NCBI GenBank assembly: GCA_020847515.1
Contig: JADLBW010000271.1
Span: 1-50,177 of the forward strand
Direction of reading: 5' to 3'
DNA: 50,177 bases
DNA from: Pirellulales bacterium
Lineage (GTDB): Bacteria > Planctomycetota > Planctomycetia > Pirellulales > Lacipirellulaceae
Part shown: in pieces, positions 8,791-17,435 of the stretch
How the letters are laid out: every line of letters begins with the position of its first letter
Position numbering within the stretch: the stretch's first letter is position 1
The notes under the pieces: model-generated
Seen by the model: the letters and a program-made list of their open reading frames with translations, nothing else
Databases searched by the model: none
What the model was told of the DNA's origin: nothing
Made by a program: the position numbers and the translations under genes

Positions 8791-8819
8791 TTGACCCGCT
8801 GGGCGGCGATCTTTACAAT
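8791..8819 (+). promoter_or_regulatory. Sigma-70-type promoter of the MFS gene
   Basis: TTGACC at 8791-8796, a 17-nt spacer and TACAAT at 8814-8819 make a near-consensus housekeeping promoter. The predicted start is about 8826, 50 nt before the ATG at 8877. This also rules out the longer frame beginning at 8730. Confidence 0.75.
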
Positions 8820-8876
8820 CCGGCCCCTTCTGCAGCGAAGCAGAACTCGACCCGCTCGCATGGAAGTGAACGAAGC

Positions 8877-10241
8877 ATGGACGCTCAAGATTGGCGGCGG
8901 TGCGTGCGCATTTCAATCGCCGAAGGGGCCCTGGCTGCTGCCATGGGCACGCTCCTCTCGGGGGTGTTTTTGACCGGATTCGCGATGGCGCTGGGCGCGA
9001 GCCGCGTGCAGATCGGCCTGCTGGCCGCCTTGCCCGCGGTGGCCACGCTGCTGAAACTGGTCGGCGCTCGGTTGCTGCGCGCCGGCGTTAACCGCAAGCG
9101 ACTCTGCCTGACCGCCGTTACCATCAGCCGGCTCTGTTGGGCTGCGATGCTGCTCGTCCCGCTGATTGCCAGCGGCCATCGCGAGGCCGCGGTCATCGCC
9201 CTCATCGTGCTGGTGGGCGTCTCCAGCATGTTCGGCTCGCTCGCCGGGGTAGCCTGGCTATCCTGGATACGCGACCTGGTTCCCTCGGAGAAGCGGCTCG
9301 GCTTTCTCGGGTTTCGAAATCAGATCAACACGGTTCTGGCCCTGGCGCTGGGCGTGGCCGGGGCGGGATTTCTGGACTGGTGGAACGAGGCTCATCCCAA
9401 CGCCATGGGTGGCTTCTTCTGGGTGTTAACCGCAGCCATCGCTTGCGGGCTGATCGCGATACCGATTCTCGGGCGGCTCCAGGACCCGGGAAAGCCCCTC
9501 GTTGCGCAGCTCGCAGGCGCCGCCGCGAAGGCCCCTGCCACCACGCAAAACTTTCGCCGCCTGGTCTACTTCTACGTCGCCTGGAATCTGGCCTGCAGTT
9601 TGGCGACGCCGTTCTTCTCGGTCTACATGCTGGAAAAACTGCATCTGCCCTATTGGCACATCACGGCGCTCTACGCCTTGCAGAGCATCGCGGGCCTGGC
9701 GGCCACCGGGTGGTGGACGGCCCTGAGCCAGCGGATCGGTCCCCGGCGAGTCGTCTTGCTGGCGACCCTCGGCGAGGCCTTCTTCCCGCTGTGCTGGGTA
9801 TTCCTCAGCGCGGAAACCACGTGGGCGCTGCCGCTAGTATTCATGTTCGGGATCTTTCAGGCGCCGCTGGCAGTCGGCGCCCATACGCTTGTCATGCGAT
9901 TGTCGCCCGACGAGCGGGCCTCTTCATGCCTGGCGACGTTCAACGCAACCATGGGCCTGGCCATGGCCGCCGCCGCCGTGCTTGGCGGGTGGCTGTCCAC
10001 CTTCGTCACGGCCCAAGCGCCGGCGCTCGGCGGTCTGGAACTGGGCGGACTGAAAACGGTGTTCTTTCTGTCGTTCCTCGGCCGGTTTGCCAGCCTGGGG
10101 CTGTTGAACCGCGTCGTGGACGTCGAAGAAACGCCGCTGGAGCGCCTGGGGCTGAACCTCCACTGGCTGCCGTGGAAATCCCAGCCGCAACTGTCGGGCG
10201 AAGCGGCCGAGCCGGTTACAATAGACGGGCTTCGAGAATAA
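8877..10241 (+). CDS. MFS transporter
   Basis: A 454-residue integral membrane protein with about 12 hydrophobic segments in two halves, the major facilitator pattern. Features include GVFLTGFAMALGASRVQIGLLAALPAV in the first two helices, a cytoplasmic R-RLGFLGFRNQ loop between helices 4 and 5, and a middle hydrophilic loop near residues 205-225 (GRLQDPGKP). The substrate cannot be inferred. ATG 8877 is chosen over GTG 8730 because a strong promoter lies between them and GGAAG precedes it. TACAAT at 10217-10222 in the 3' end may help express the downstream hemW gene. Confidence 0.85.
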   Translation: MDAQDWRRCVRISIAEGALAAAMGTLLSGVFLTGFAMALGASRVQIGLLAALPAVATLLKLVGARLLRAGVNRKRLCLTAVTISRLCWAAMLLVPLIASGHREAAVIALIVLVGVSSMFGSLAGVAWLSWIRDLVPSEKRLGFLGFRNQINTVLALALGVAGAGFLDWWNEAHPNAMGGFFWVLTAAIACGLIAIPILGRLQDPGKPLVAQLAGAAAKAPATTQNFRRLVYFYVAWNLACSLATPFFSVYMLEKLHLPYWHITALYALQSIAGLAATGWWTALSQRIGPRRVVLLATLGEAFFPLCWVFLSAETTWALPLVFMFGIFQAPLAVGAHTLVMRLSPDERASSCLATFNATMGLAMAAAAVLGGWLSTFVTAQAPALGGLELGGLKTVFFLSFLGRFASLGLLNRVVDVEETPLERLGLNLHWLPWKSQPQLSGEAAEPVTIDGLRE

Positions 10242-10386
10242 TTCCGCGGGCGAGCGAGACAACGCATGCCAGCGAACGCGGCAGCCCGCCACCGGACCGA
10301 CTTGGCTTTCCTATCACGGCAGAAGGCCCTCGCTGAACGTTCCACGGACGACTCCCGATAGCCCGCGGTCGGCCGCGCCCGCCGGC

Positions 10387-11526
10387 ATGCCTGCAACTCC
10401 GCGGCCGGCGCCGCGTTCGGCGTACGTTCACGTACCGTTCTGCAAGCACCGCTGCGGATATTGCGATTTCGCGATCATCACGGGCCGCGACGAGCTGATT
10501 GGACCTTTTCTCACTGCGATTGAGCAAGAACTGAGCTGGCTGGGCGCGCCGCAGCCCGTCGACACCTTATATTTCGGCGGCGGCACGCCCAGCCATCTGC
10601 CGGCGCCGCAATTGGCCGAGCTATGCGACGCCGTGCTTCGCTGGCACCCGCTTGCGGACGGCCACGAATGGACGGTGGAGGTCAACCCAGAGACCTTGAC
10701 CGCCGACCGCGTGCAGACGCTCGCCGAGCGGGGCGTTACGCGGCTCAGCTTGGGGTCGCAATCGCTTAACGAAGGAAAACTACGCACGCTCGATCGCCAG
10801 CACGCGGCGGCCGACGTCGCCCAGGGCGTGGACCTGGCCCGTCGTGCGGGCCTTGAGGTTTCACTCGACCTGATCTTTGCCGTTCCGGGTGAAACGCTCG
10901 GTCTCTGGCAGCGCGACCTGGCCAGCGCCCTGGCACTGCACCCTGACCATCTGTCTACCTACGGCCTGACGTGGGAGCGGGGCACGCGCTTCGCCCGCCG
11001 CCGCGACCGCGGTGAGCTAGCTCCCGTGGCCGAAGAACTGGAGCGGCAGATGTATGCCGCCGCCATTGAGACGCTGGCCGCCGCGGGGTTTGAGCACTAC
11101 GAAGTTTCCAATTTCGCCCGGCCGGGCCGCCGCAGCCGCCACAACGAGGTCTACTGGAGAGGCGATGAGTACTTCGCCGTCGGCCCCGGCGCCGCCCGCT
11201 ACGTTGGGGGCGTGCGGGAAACCAACCACCGCAGCACGACGACGTATCTCAAGCGGGTGCTGGCCGGTAGCTCGCCCGTGGCGGAGCGCGAGCAGCTCAG
11301 CGCCGAACGGCGGGCCCGCGAGCGGCTGGTGTTCGGCCTGCGCCGGCTGGAAGGGGTGGAGCGCCGGACGTTTGCCGCCGCCACCGGCTTTGCGCTCGAC
11401 GGCCTCGCTGGTCCTTCGCTGCAGCGGTTCATCGCCTGGGGGCTGCTGAGCGACGACGGCCAGCGGATTCAACTCACGCGCGAAGGCCTGTACATCTGCG
11501 ACGCCATGTGGCCCGAGCTCTTATAG
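10387..11526 (+). CDS. hemW: HemW-like radical SAM heme chaperone
   Basis: A 379-residue radical SAM protein of the HemN/HemW family. The cluster motif C19-KHR-C23-GY-C26 is near the start (YVHVPFCKHRCGYCDF), followed by TLYFGGGTPSHLP, VEVNPET and SLGSQSLNEGKL, and a C-terminal HemN_C-like winged region (ERLVFGLRRLEGVE). The CxxxCxxC-D-F form without the fourth cysteine of HemN, and the length near 380, fit HemW, which binds and inserts heme, more than the anaerobic coproporphyrinogen oxidase. The gene follows the MFS transporter by 145 nt on the same strand and converges on a minus-strand gene. Confidence 0.88.
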   Translation: MPATPRPAPRSAYVHVPFCKHRCGYCDFAIITGRDELIGPFLTAIEQELSWLGAPQPVDTLYFGGGTPSHLPAPQLAELCDAVLRWHPLADGHEWTVEVNPETLTADRVQTLAERGVTRLSLGSQSLNEGKLRTLDRQHAAADVAQGVDLARRAGLEVSLDLIFAVPGETLGLWQRDLASALALHPDHLSTYGLTWERGTRFARRRDRGELAPVAEELERQMYAAAIETLAAAGFEHYEVSNFARPGRRSRHNEVYWRGDEYFAVGPGAARYVGGVRETNHRSTTTYLKRVLAGSSPVAEREQLSAERRARERLVFGLRRLEGVERRTFAAATGFALDGLAGPSLQRFIAWGLLSDDGQRIQLTREGLYICDAMWPELL

Positions 11527-11554
11527 GCCCCGCGGGGTCGAGCCCCAAGGGTTG

Positions 11555-12124
11555 CTACATCGGCGCCCGCGGCAAGTCGCGAGGGTAGGGCGGGTCGTCG
11601 ATCGGCGGGGGATAGCAGCCCGTCTCGTCCGCCCACAACCGGCGATCTTCTTCGCTGGCGTAATAGCGCAGCCATGCGTCCGGGTCGCCGTCGGTATTGG
11701 CGCAATCCCAGTGAAGGTAGTTGCCCTGGCGGCGGATCATCTTCTCGTACGACGGCAGGATGTCGCGATAGATCAGGCAGTAGAGCTGACGATCCGTGAG
11801 ATGGTCGGTGAAGTCCAGGACGATATGCTTCTCAAACAGCCGGCCGATCGTCTGGTACAGCAAGTCGCGGAGCTGGCGATCGTCGAGCCGATCCGGATGC
11901 GGCAGGTCCAATTTTGGTTGGAACCACTCGTAAATCGGCAGCATCGGCGCCCGCTCCCATTCGAGCATCGATTCGAGAAACTCGTTTTCGGCGCCCGTCG
12001 TCATCATTTCGACGTTGACCCGCCCAATCGCTTCGTCGTACAGCGGTTCCAGCGCGTCGCGAAGCTGGGCGTTTCGCAGCAAATGCTCGACGTCGTCGGA
12101 ATGGGGAGAATTCGGGAGCATCAT
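11555..12124 (-). CDS. Conserved-looking protein of unknown function
   Basis: A soluble, acidic protein of 189 residues that I cannot assign. It has no signal peptide or membrane segment. Notable segments are DRQLRDLLYQTIGRLFEKHIVLDFTDHLTDRQLYCLIYRDILPSYEK, a helical core rich in aromatic and charged residues, and a C-terminal WLRYYASEEDRRLW. Coding pattern is convincing because hydrophobic and charged residues alternate regularly and both other frames are broken. Tandem ATGs at 12124 and 12121 are the likely start; no clear ribosome-binding site precedes them. It stands alone between hemW and the uracil-DNA glycosylase gene. Confidence 0.65.
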   Translation of the reverse strand: MMLPNSPHSDDVEHLLRNAQLRDALEPLYDEAIGRVNVEMMTTGAENEFLESMLEWERAPMLPIYEWFQPKLDLPHPDRLDDRQLRDLLYQTIGRLFEKHIVLDFTDHLTDRQLYCLIYRDILPSYEKMIRRQGNYLHWDCANTDGDPDAWLRYYASEEDRRLWADETGCYPPPIDDPPYPRDLPRAPM

Positions 12125-12375
12125 GGAACAGGGCGCGCGCAAAAAGCAGAAAAATCCGATATCAAGCCGGCCGCGTCAGCAATTTCTCAAAAAACGTGCT
12201 CCTCACCGCCAAACTTCGGCCATCGCCGGCAGGCGGCGCGTCAGGCCCACGTGTTTGACTCTATCAAGGCCCCGCGCCGCTGAGAATAGTTCTACAGCCC
12301 AATTGGCCAGGAGTTGAAAAAAGGCCGAAATCAGGACCCCTACGACCGGTAAGGTTTGTCGAAGCGAGTTGCAAA

Positions 12376-12450
12376 GGGGTCGGGATTCTTTTGCGACCGG
12401 AGAGTTAGCCTGCAAAAGCCGCCCGCAAGTCGCAAAAGCATCCCGACCCC
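12376..12450. repeat. REP-like long inverted repeat after the UDG gene
   Basis: The arm at 12376-12397 (beginning GGGGTCGGGATTCTTTTG) and the arm at 12429-12450 are inverted copies of 22 nt with a single mismatch, around a 31-nt centre. The element starts 8 nt past the stop of the UDG gene. Arms of the type AAAGGGGTC..GGATTCTTTT resemble REP elements mobilised by RAYT (REP-associated tyrosine) transposases. It could also act as a terminator. The rest of 12125-12458 shows nothing else. Confidence 0.7.
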
Positions 12451-12458
12451 GTAGACCG

Positions 12459-13265
12459 TCAATCCACTGGCGTGCCCATCTCGCGCATCAGCAGCTTCAT
12501 GTCGTCCCACGTCTGTTTCTTGGCGGAGGGATTTCTCAATAAATAGGCCGGGTGGTACGTGCAGACGACCTTAAACGCGCCGTAGGCGTGAACCCGCCCC
12601 CGAAGCCGGCCGATCGATTCGGTGGTCGCTAGCAGGTTCTGGGCCGCGATGGCCCCCAGGCAGCAAATAAACTCCGGCTCGATGAGCTCAAGCTGCCGAT
12701 CGAGAAACCGCCGACAATTGGCAGCCTCGTCAGGCGCCGGGTTGCGATTGCCTGGCGGCCGGCACTTCAACGTATTGAGGATATACACGTCCTCTCGGCG
12801 GAGTCTGCAGGCCTCGAGGATCTTATTGAGCAACTGGCCCGCGCGGCCGACAAACGGCTCGCCCAGCCGGTCCTCGTCCGCTCCGGGGGCCTCGCCCATG
12901 AAGCACAGGCGGGCCCGCGGGTTGCCGACGCCGAACACGGTCTGCGTCCGCGTGCGGGCCAGCTCGACGCAGCGCGTGCAGCCGGCGACTTCGAGCTGCA
13001 GGACTTCCAGCGTCGCAGCCGCGGACCGGACGGGCGCGGCGGAGGATTCCATCTCCGCCTGAATCAGCGGTTGCTCTGCGACCAGCCCGGCAGGGATAGG
13101 CCGTCGATCGTCGGCCGATACCGCTTGCGTCGCCGCGAGGGGCGCCAGAGAGCTTGTCGGCGCCAGCTTGCCGCCCGTTCGCGGCAGTTGCTGCACACCC
13201 GCCTCCTGCAGGCTTTGCAGCCTCTGACGCAGCGACCGGCGGATGCGGTCGTTGGGGGCAGTCAT
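12459..13265 (-). CDS. Family 4 uracil-DNA glycosylase
   Basis: A 268-residue family 4 (UdgA-type, iron-sulfur) uracil-DNA glycosylase that removes uracil from DNA for base excision repair. The catalytic domain spans about 85-268: [20 protein letters not shown] at 124-143, [13 protein letters not shown] at 164-176 and HPAYLLRNP at 238-246. Four cysteines, C96, C99, C168 and C184, are placed as the [4Fe-4S] ligands of the family. Residues 1-85 are a low-complexity extension. The frame is open to 13433, but ATG 13265 has AAAGGA 9-10 nt upstream and starts a plausible protein. A REP-like repeat follows its stop codon. Confidence 0.92.
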   Translation of the reverse strand: MTAPNDRIRRSLRQRLQSLQEAGVQQLPRTGGKLAPTSSLAPLAATQAVSADDRRPIPAGLVAEQPLIQAEMESSAAPVRSAAATLEVLQLEVAGCTRCVELARTRTQTVFGVGNPRARLCFMGEAPGADEDRLGEPFVGRAGQLLNKILEACRLRREDVYILNTLKCRPPGNRNPAPDEAANCRRFLDRQLELIEPEFICCLGAIAAQNLLATTESIGRLRGRVHAYGAFKVVCTYHPAYLLRNPSAKKQTWDDMKLLMREMGTPVD

Positions 13266-13562
13266 CGATCTGAATTCCTTTCGCCGGTGCGTGCAGTGTA
13301 CGGCAGGGCAGGGCGGAAGATAGGGGCGCCCTGGGCGAGCAAAACCGCGGCAAGCGCTAATCGCCCGCGGGAATGCTTGGCCGGCGACCTCGCGATGCTG
13401 ATTTTCCGCAAAACGCCCGCCCCGCCGGTGCACTTCACGGCCGCGGCGCCGGTCCGGGTCGAAACAGCGGCTCGGCCCTGGCCCCGCGGCGCGCGTGCTA
13501 CTCGGTCGGCCAGCGCTCGACTATGATAGAAGTCTTCCGCCGTTCGACCCGAAAAAGCTGCC

Positions 13563-14972
13563 ATGGCCGTTCCCAAAGTCGTCATCGTCGGCCGACCCAA
13601 CGTCGGCAAGAGCAGCCTGCTGAATTGGCTCGCAGGCCTGCGGCTGGCGATCGTCGAGGACCGCCCGGGCGTCACCCGCGATCGGGTCGAATACCTCATG
13701 TCGCACGAGGACAGGTACTTCGAGCTGGTCGATACAGGCGGCATCGGGATCAAGGATGAAGACAACCTGACCAAGCACATCGAGGATCAGATTCAAACGG
13801 CGATCGACGCCGCCTCGGTCATTCTGTTCGTCGTCGACACCCGCGCCGGGCTGACGCCGCTCGACGAAGAGGTCGGGCGACGATTGCGGAACGTCGACGT
13901 GCCGGTGCTCTGCGTGGCGAACAAGACCGACGACGAAAAGATGGATTCGCAAGCGGCGGATTTCTATCGCCTCGGCCGCGGCAAGATCGTTCCGGTCAGC
14001 ACCAAGCAGAACCGCAACCGCACCGTACTGCTGAACATGATTCTCGAGCGGCTGCCGGCCGACTCGGCGGGCGAACAGCCTGACGCCGAGCCCGAGATGA
14101 AACTGGCGATCGTCGGGCGACGGAACGTCGGCAAAAGCACGTTTGTCAACACGCGGGCTCAGGCCGAGCGGATGATCGTCAGCGAAATACCCGGCACGAC
14201 CCGCGACAGCGTCGACGTGCGCTTCGAGCTCGACGGCAAAGCGTTCGTCGCCATCGATACCCCGGGCATCCGTCGTGCCAAGAGCCGCGGCGCATCGATC
14301 GACTTCTACGGCACTCACCGGGCGCAGCGCAGCATACGCCGGGCCGACGTCGTGCTGCTGTTCCTCGACGCGACGCAGCGCATCAGCAAGGTCGACAAGC
14401 AGCTTTGCGAGTACATCAGCGAAGAGTACAAGCCGCTCGTCTTCGTCGTCAACAAATGGGACCTGCTCGCCAAGAGCATGCCGACCGAGAAGTGGGTGCG
14501 GTATCTTAACGACACCTTTCGGGCGCAGCGATATGCGCCGATCGCCTTCATCACCGGACAGACCGGCAAGAACGTCAAGGCCCTGCTGAACCACGGGCAA
14601 ATGCTGTTCAAGCAGTCGCGGCAACGCCTTTCAACCGGTCAGCTCAACAGGCTGCTGCGCGACGCCGTCCAGCGGACCCCGCCGCCGCTGTTCCAGAACC
14701 GCCGGCCGAAGATCTATTACGGCACGCAGGTAGGCGTGCAGCCCCCGACGGTGGTCCTCTTCTGCAACGAACCGCAGGCGATTTCCCGGCCGTATCAGCG
14801 CTATTTGCTGGGTGCGGTGCGCGAGCAAATGAGCTTTGAAGAGGTCCCGATCAAGCTCTACCTGCGGCGACGGCAGGCCAGCGACTCGCGGGACGACGTC
14901 GGGGCCGACGCGGCCGCCAAGCCCGGCGCCGACGGCGAGGCGGCGCCCGACGAAGCCGTACGCTCCGAGTGA
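13563..14972 (+). CDS. der: Ribosome-assembly GTPase Der (EngA)
   Basis: A 469-residue protein with two tandem GTPase domains and a KH-like C-terminal domain, the layout unique to Der, which helps mature the 50S subunit. Domain 1 has GRPNVGKSS near 10-18, DTGGIG and NKTD. Domain 2 has GRRNVGKST near 184-192, GTTRD, DTPGI and NKWDL. The segment after the second P-loop reads FVNTRAQAERM, where family members usually have NALLGEERV, a small divergence at a non-catalytic place. The C-terminus ends in an acidic low-complexity tail. TATGAT at 13522-13527 may be its -10 element. Confidence 0.95.
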   Translation: MAVPKVVIVGRPNVGKSSLLNWLAGLRLAIVEDRPGVTRDRVEYLMSHEDRYFELVDTGGIGIKDEDNLTKHIEDQIQTAIDAASVILFVVDTRAGLTPLDEEVGRRLRNVDVPVLCVANKTDDEKMDSQAADFYRLGRGKIVPVSTKQNRNRTVLLNMILERLPADSAGEQPDAEPEMKLAIVGRRNVGKSTFVNTRAQAERMIVSEIPGTTRDSVDVRFELDGKAFVAIDTPGIRRAKSRGASIDFYGTHRAQRSIRRADVVLLFLDATQRISKVDKQLCEYISEEYKPLVFVVNKWDLLAKSMPTEKWVRYLNDTFRAQRYAPIAFITGQTGKNVKALLNHGQMLFKQSRQRLSTGQLNRLLRDAVQRTPPPLFQNRRPKIYYGTQVGVQPPTVVLFCNEPQAISRPYQRYLLGAVREQMSFEEVPIKLYLRRRQASDSRDDVGADAAAKPGADGEAAPDEAVRSE

Positions 14973-15037
14973 GACGACTGCGAGCCCGGCGGGGTCAGGC
15001 GCCGTCGTTTCTCAGACCATCATGGCGATGCTAACCG
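14973..15037. other. Left part of a 520-bp gap after der
   Basis: The interval 14973-15493 between the der and fliG 3' ends holds no clear gene. Its only noteworthy frame is a short minus-strand one with a hydrophobic segment, listed separately. Confidence 0.4.
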
Positions 15038-15211
15038 CTAATCGTAGTAAGCGGCGGAGCTGCTCTTTTGGCCGCTGACAGCTACGTTAACGCCCCGGGG
15101 ATTTTTGGCATCGCGTGGTTCGACGCAGATCGCCGCGATGCCTACCGCCCAGGCGAGCAGAATGCAGAGCAATTCGCCAAACCCGGAAAATGTGCAGAAA
15201 TCCCGTCGCAT
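15038..15211 (-). CDS. Possible small membrane protein (weak)
   Basis: A 57-codon frame would encode a peptide with one hydrophobic stretch (GELLCILLAWAVGIAAICV) between a short basic N-terminus and a polar C-terminus, the shape of a single-pass membrane protein. No ribosome-binding site is evident before the ATG and I recognise no relative. It may be chance. Confidence 0.2.
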   Translation of the reverse strand: MRRDFCTFSGFGELLCILLAWAVGIAAICVEPRDAKNPRGVNVAVSGQKSSSAAYYD

Positions 15212-15493
15212 GACTTCGTGCCCAGACGCTTCGGTCGCGTATCCGCCCTTGCCGCACGGCCTGCTGTATCGCAGGCGGCTAACGGCATGACCTGTCCAAG
15301 CCGGAAGTAGAGCGAAATCGGCAAGAGTTCGCAAGGACAGTCTGCGACTGTGAGGCACAAAACACGCCGCTGAATCTTGCTTCACACCGGCCGCGGTCAA
15401 AGACCCGCGGTACCGTCAGAGGAGCGCCGCCCGGCGGGGTTGCTAGCGTGCGATGGGGCGCCGCTGTTTCCCCAAGTAGCTTTTAGTAAATTC

Positions 15494-16486
15494 TTACTGC
15501 ACCAGGGCTTCCGCCTCGCCGCCCGCGTTCAGCTCTAGCTCCCCGGAGTCCTCCAGCCGGCGGACGACATCGACAATCTCCTGCTGTTTCTGTTCAACCA
15601 CCGACAATTTGACAGCGCCCAGGTAGCCCATTTCCTCCCGCAGCAGGTCGGCGGCCCGGCTCGACATATTCTTGAAGACCTTCTCCTTGAGCTCGCTGCT
15701 GGAGCCCTTCAGCGCCGTGGCCCACTGCGACGTCTCGACGTTCTTGAGGACGATTTGCATGTCCTTGTCGGTGAACCGGGCCAGGTCCTCGAAGACGAAC
15801 ATCAGGCGGCGGATTTCCTCGACCAGGTCCGGCGCTTCTTGGCCGAGGTTCTCCAGGATGGTTCGCTCCGTCGCCCGGTCGCTCACGTTGAGCATCTCCG
15901 CCACGCTCGAAACGCCGCCGGCGTTCTCGAAGCTCTGGCTCATGACGCTCGACATCCGGCGTTCCAGGCCATGTTCCACCTCGCGAATGATATCGGGGCT
16001 GGTCTGCCCCATGTGGGCGATGCGCTGCACCACCGCGATTTGCCGATCCGTCGGCAGGCCGGCGAGGATCGACGCCCCCGACGCGGGCGGCAAATGCGAT
16101 AGGATCAAGGCGATTGTTTGTGGGTGCTCGTCAATGACATAGGTGAGAATATTCTGGCTGTCGATCGTTCGCAGAAAGGCGAACGGCACGCCTTCGATCG
16201 ATTGCCGGATGCTATCCAGCGTGCTGGTGGCGTTCTTCCCCAGCGCCTTGCTAACCAGCGACTTGGCCCGCTCCAGGCCGCCAGCTTCCGCCGCCGAGCC
16301 GGGGCTGGCCCCGGCAAACTGCAGGATCACCTGCTCCTGCTCTTCGGCCGACACCGAGCGAAGCTTGGCGATTTCAATCGAGACCGCCTCGACCTGTTTC
16401 GGATCCAGCCGCGACAAAATCGTAGCCGCGTCCTCCTCCGGCAGCGAGGTGAGTAGGACCGCAGCCTTATGCAGATCGTCGGCCAT
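15494..16486 (-). CDS. fliG: Flagellar motor switch protein FliG
   Basis: A 330-residue FliG, which sits in the C-ring, anchors to FliF and carries the charged C-terminal domain that interacts with the stator. The middle-domain EHPQT motif is at 120-124 (ILTYVIDEHPQTIALILSHL). The C-terminal domain shows MFVFEDLARFTDKDMQIVLK, ALKGSSSELKEKVFKNMSSR and the closing RRLEDSGEL. Length and domain order are normal. No other flagellar gene is nearby, so fliG is split from its usual fliF-fliH-fliI cluster. The PTPS gene upstream is on the same strand but 214 bp away. Confidence 0.95.
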   Translation of the reverse strand: MADDLHKAAVLLTSLPEEDAATILSRLDPKQVEAVSIEIAKLRSVSAEEQEQVILQFAGASPGSAAEAGGLERAKSLVSKALGKNATSTLDSIRQSIEGVPFAFLRTIDSQNILTYVIDEHPQTIALILSHLPPASGASILAGLPTDRQIAVVQRIAHMGQTSPDIIREVEHGLERRMSSVMSQSFENAGGVSSVAEMLNVSDRATERTILENLGQEAPDLVEEIRRLMFVFEDLARFTDKDMQIVLKNVETSQWATALKGSSSELKEKVFKNMSSRAADLLREEMGYLGAVKLSVVEQKQQEIVDVVRRLEDSGELELNAGGEAEALVQ

Positions 16487-16700
16487 GGCGAGCGGCGGCG
16501 CGGGCGGTCGCCGGGGTAGGGCGGGGGGCGCTGCGCGGCAGTAGCGAGCGCAGCGTAGTCATAGGCATCGGCTGCCGGTTGAAAAAAGTTGAGTGGAGGG
16601 CCGGGCCGTCCGGGCGAGGTATGGCGCGCAGCGGCGGTCGCAATCTACCGGCGTCAGCTCGCCGCGCGCGTCTGTCAGCTCAACGTCGTGCCGGCAGGGC

Positions 16701-17207
16701 CTATTCCTTGCGAGTCCAGCGATAGACGCCCCACTGGCCGTCGCATTCGTCAACGCCGACTTCCAGTTGGTCGCAGGCGGAATCGAGCGTTTCCCCCAAA
16801 CTCGCACGCAATTCCGTGGCAATATAACGAGCGATCAATTCAGCCGTCGTGTTGGCCACCGGCAGCAGCACGCAATCTTGCCGCGGAAACACCCACCGCC
16901 GTCGGCCGTAGGTCACCGTCACTTCGCCGGCTTCCCCGCCCGCGGTTTCTTCCACACGAATGGCCGGGTGGTCCGTGGGCAGCAGCATGCGGTGGTCGAG
17001 TGCGTCGACAATTCGCTGGAGGGCGTCCCGCAGGAGGATGAAGTCGATGACGTAATGGTTTTCGTCCAGCGGCCCATGAATCTCAGCGTAAACGCGATAG
17101 TTGTGGCCGTGGAGCGGTTCGCAAACGTTGCCCGCGAACGTGATGAAGTGGGCGGCGCTGAAGACGAGCCGCTCCTTATGAATGCGAACGCGAAATGTTT
17201 CAGACAT
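16701..17207 (-). CDS. 6-pyruvoyl/6-carboxy-tetrahydropterin synthase family protein (QueD-like)
   Basis: A 168-residue PTPS-family enzyme that acts on 7,8-dihydroneopterin triphosphate. Zinc ligands are H20 (FSAAH), H33 and H35 (LHGHNY), and the catalytic cysteine C29 lies in a C-x3-HGH motif as in QueD. YVIDF at 52-56 and LDHR at 70-73 are the other landmarks, with a glutamate in the C-terminal VGVDE segment that would bind the pterin. The protein is longer than typical QueD (about 120-140) because of an extra loop near 85-110. The product may be the queuosine precursor or another pterin. The gene upstream encodes a CitG homologue, which favours a pterin-cofactor role. Confidence 0.85.
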   Translation of the reverse strand: MSETFRVRIHKERLVFSAAHFITFAGNVCEPLHGHNYRVYAEIHGPLDENHYVIDFILLRDALQRIVDALDHRMLLPTDHPAIRVEETAGGEAGEVTVTYGRRRWVFPRQDCVLLPVANTTAELIARYIATELRASLGETLDSACDQLEVGVDECDGQWGVYRWTRKE

Positions 17208-17340
17208 AATCGAACGCCGCCCTGATCTGAATCGCTTGAGTCCTCACCAGCGCCCCAGGCCCGCGGCGCGCCGGACTGCCCGCTTCAGCCGCCAGTCCCC
17301 TCGCCCTGCGCTTAACATTGATTCCTGGGACGCCAATGAA

Positions 17341-17420
17341 GCTGGCTAGCGGCTAGCGGCCGACGGCCCGACGAAAAAACACAATTCTGGCCGCCAGCCG
17401 ACAGCCGACAGCCGCCAGCC
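17341..17420. repeat. Imperfect inverted repeat between CitG and PTPS genes
   Basis: GGCTAGCGGCTAGCGGCC-like sequence at 17343-17360 faces GGCCGCCAGCC and GACAGCC units at 17389-17420. The right half also contains a short tandem (GCCGACA twice). A six-A run lies between the arms. It could fold as a large hairpin in the 228-bp spacer. Nothing else is seen in 17208-17435. Confidence 0.45.
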
Positions 17421-17435
17421 TATATCGCCCCGTTC

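Noticed and set aside
8730-8876. GTG 8730 as the start of the MFS gene
   Set aside because: A near-consensus promoter at 8791-8819 lies inside this extension and the extra residues have no membrane-protein character.
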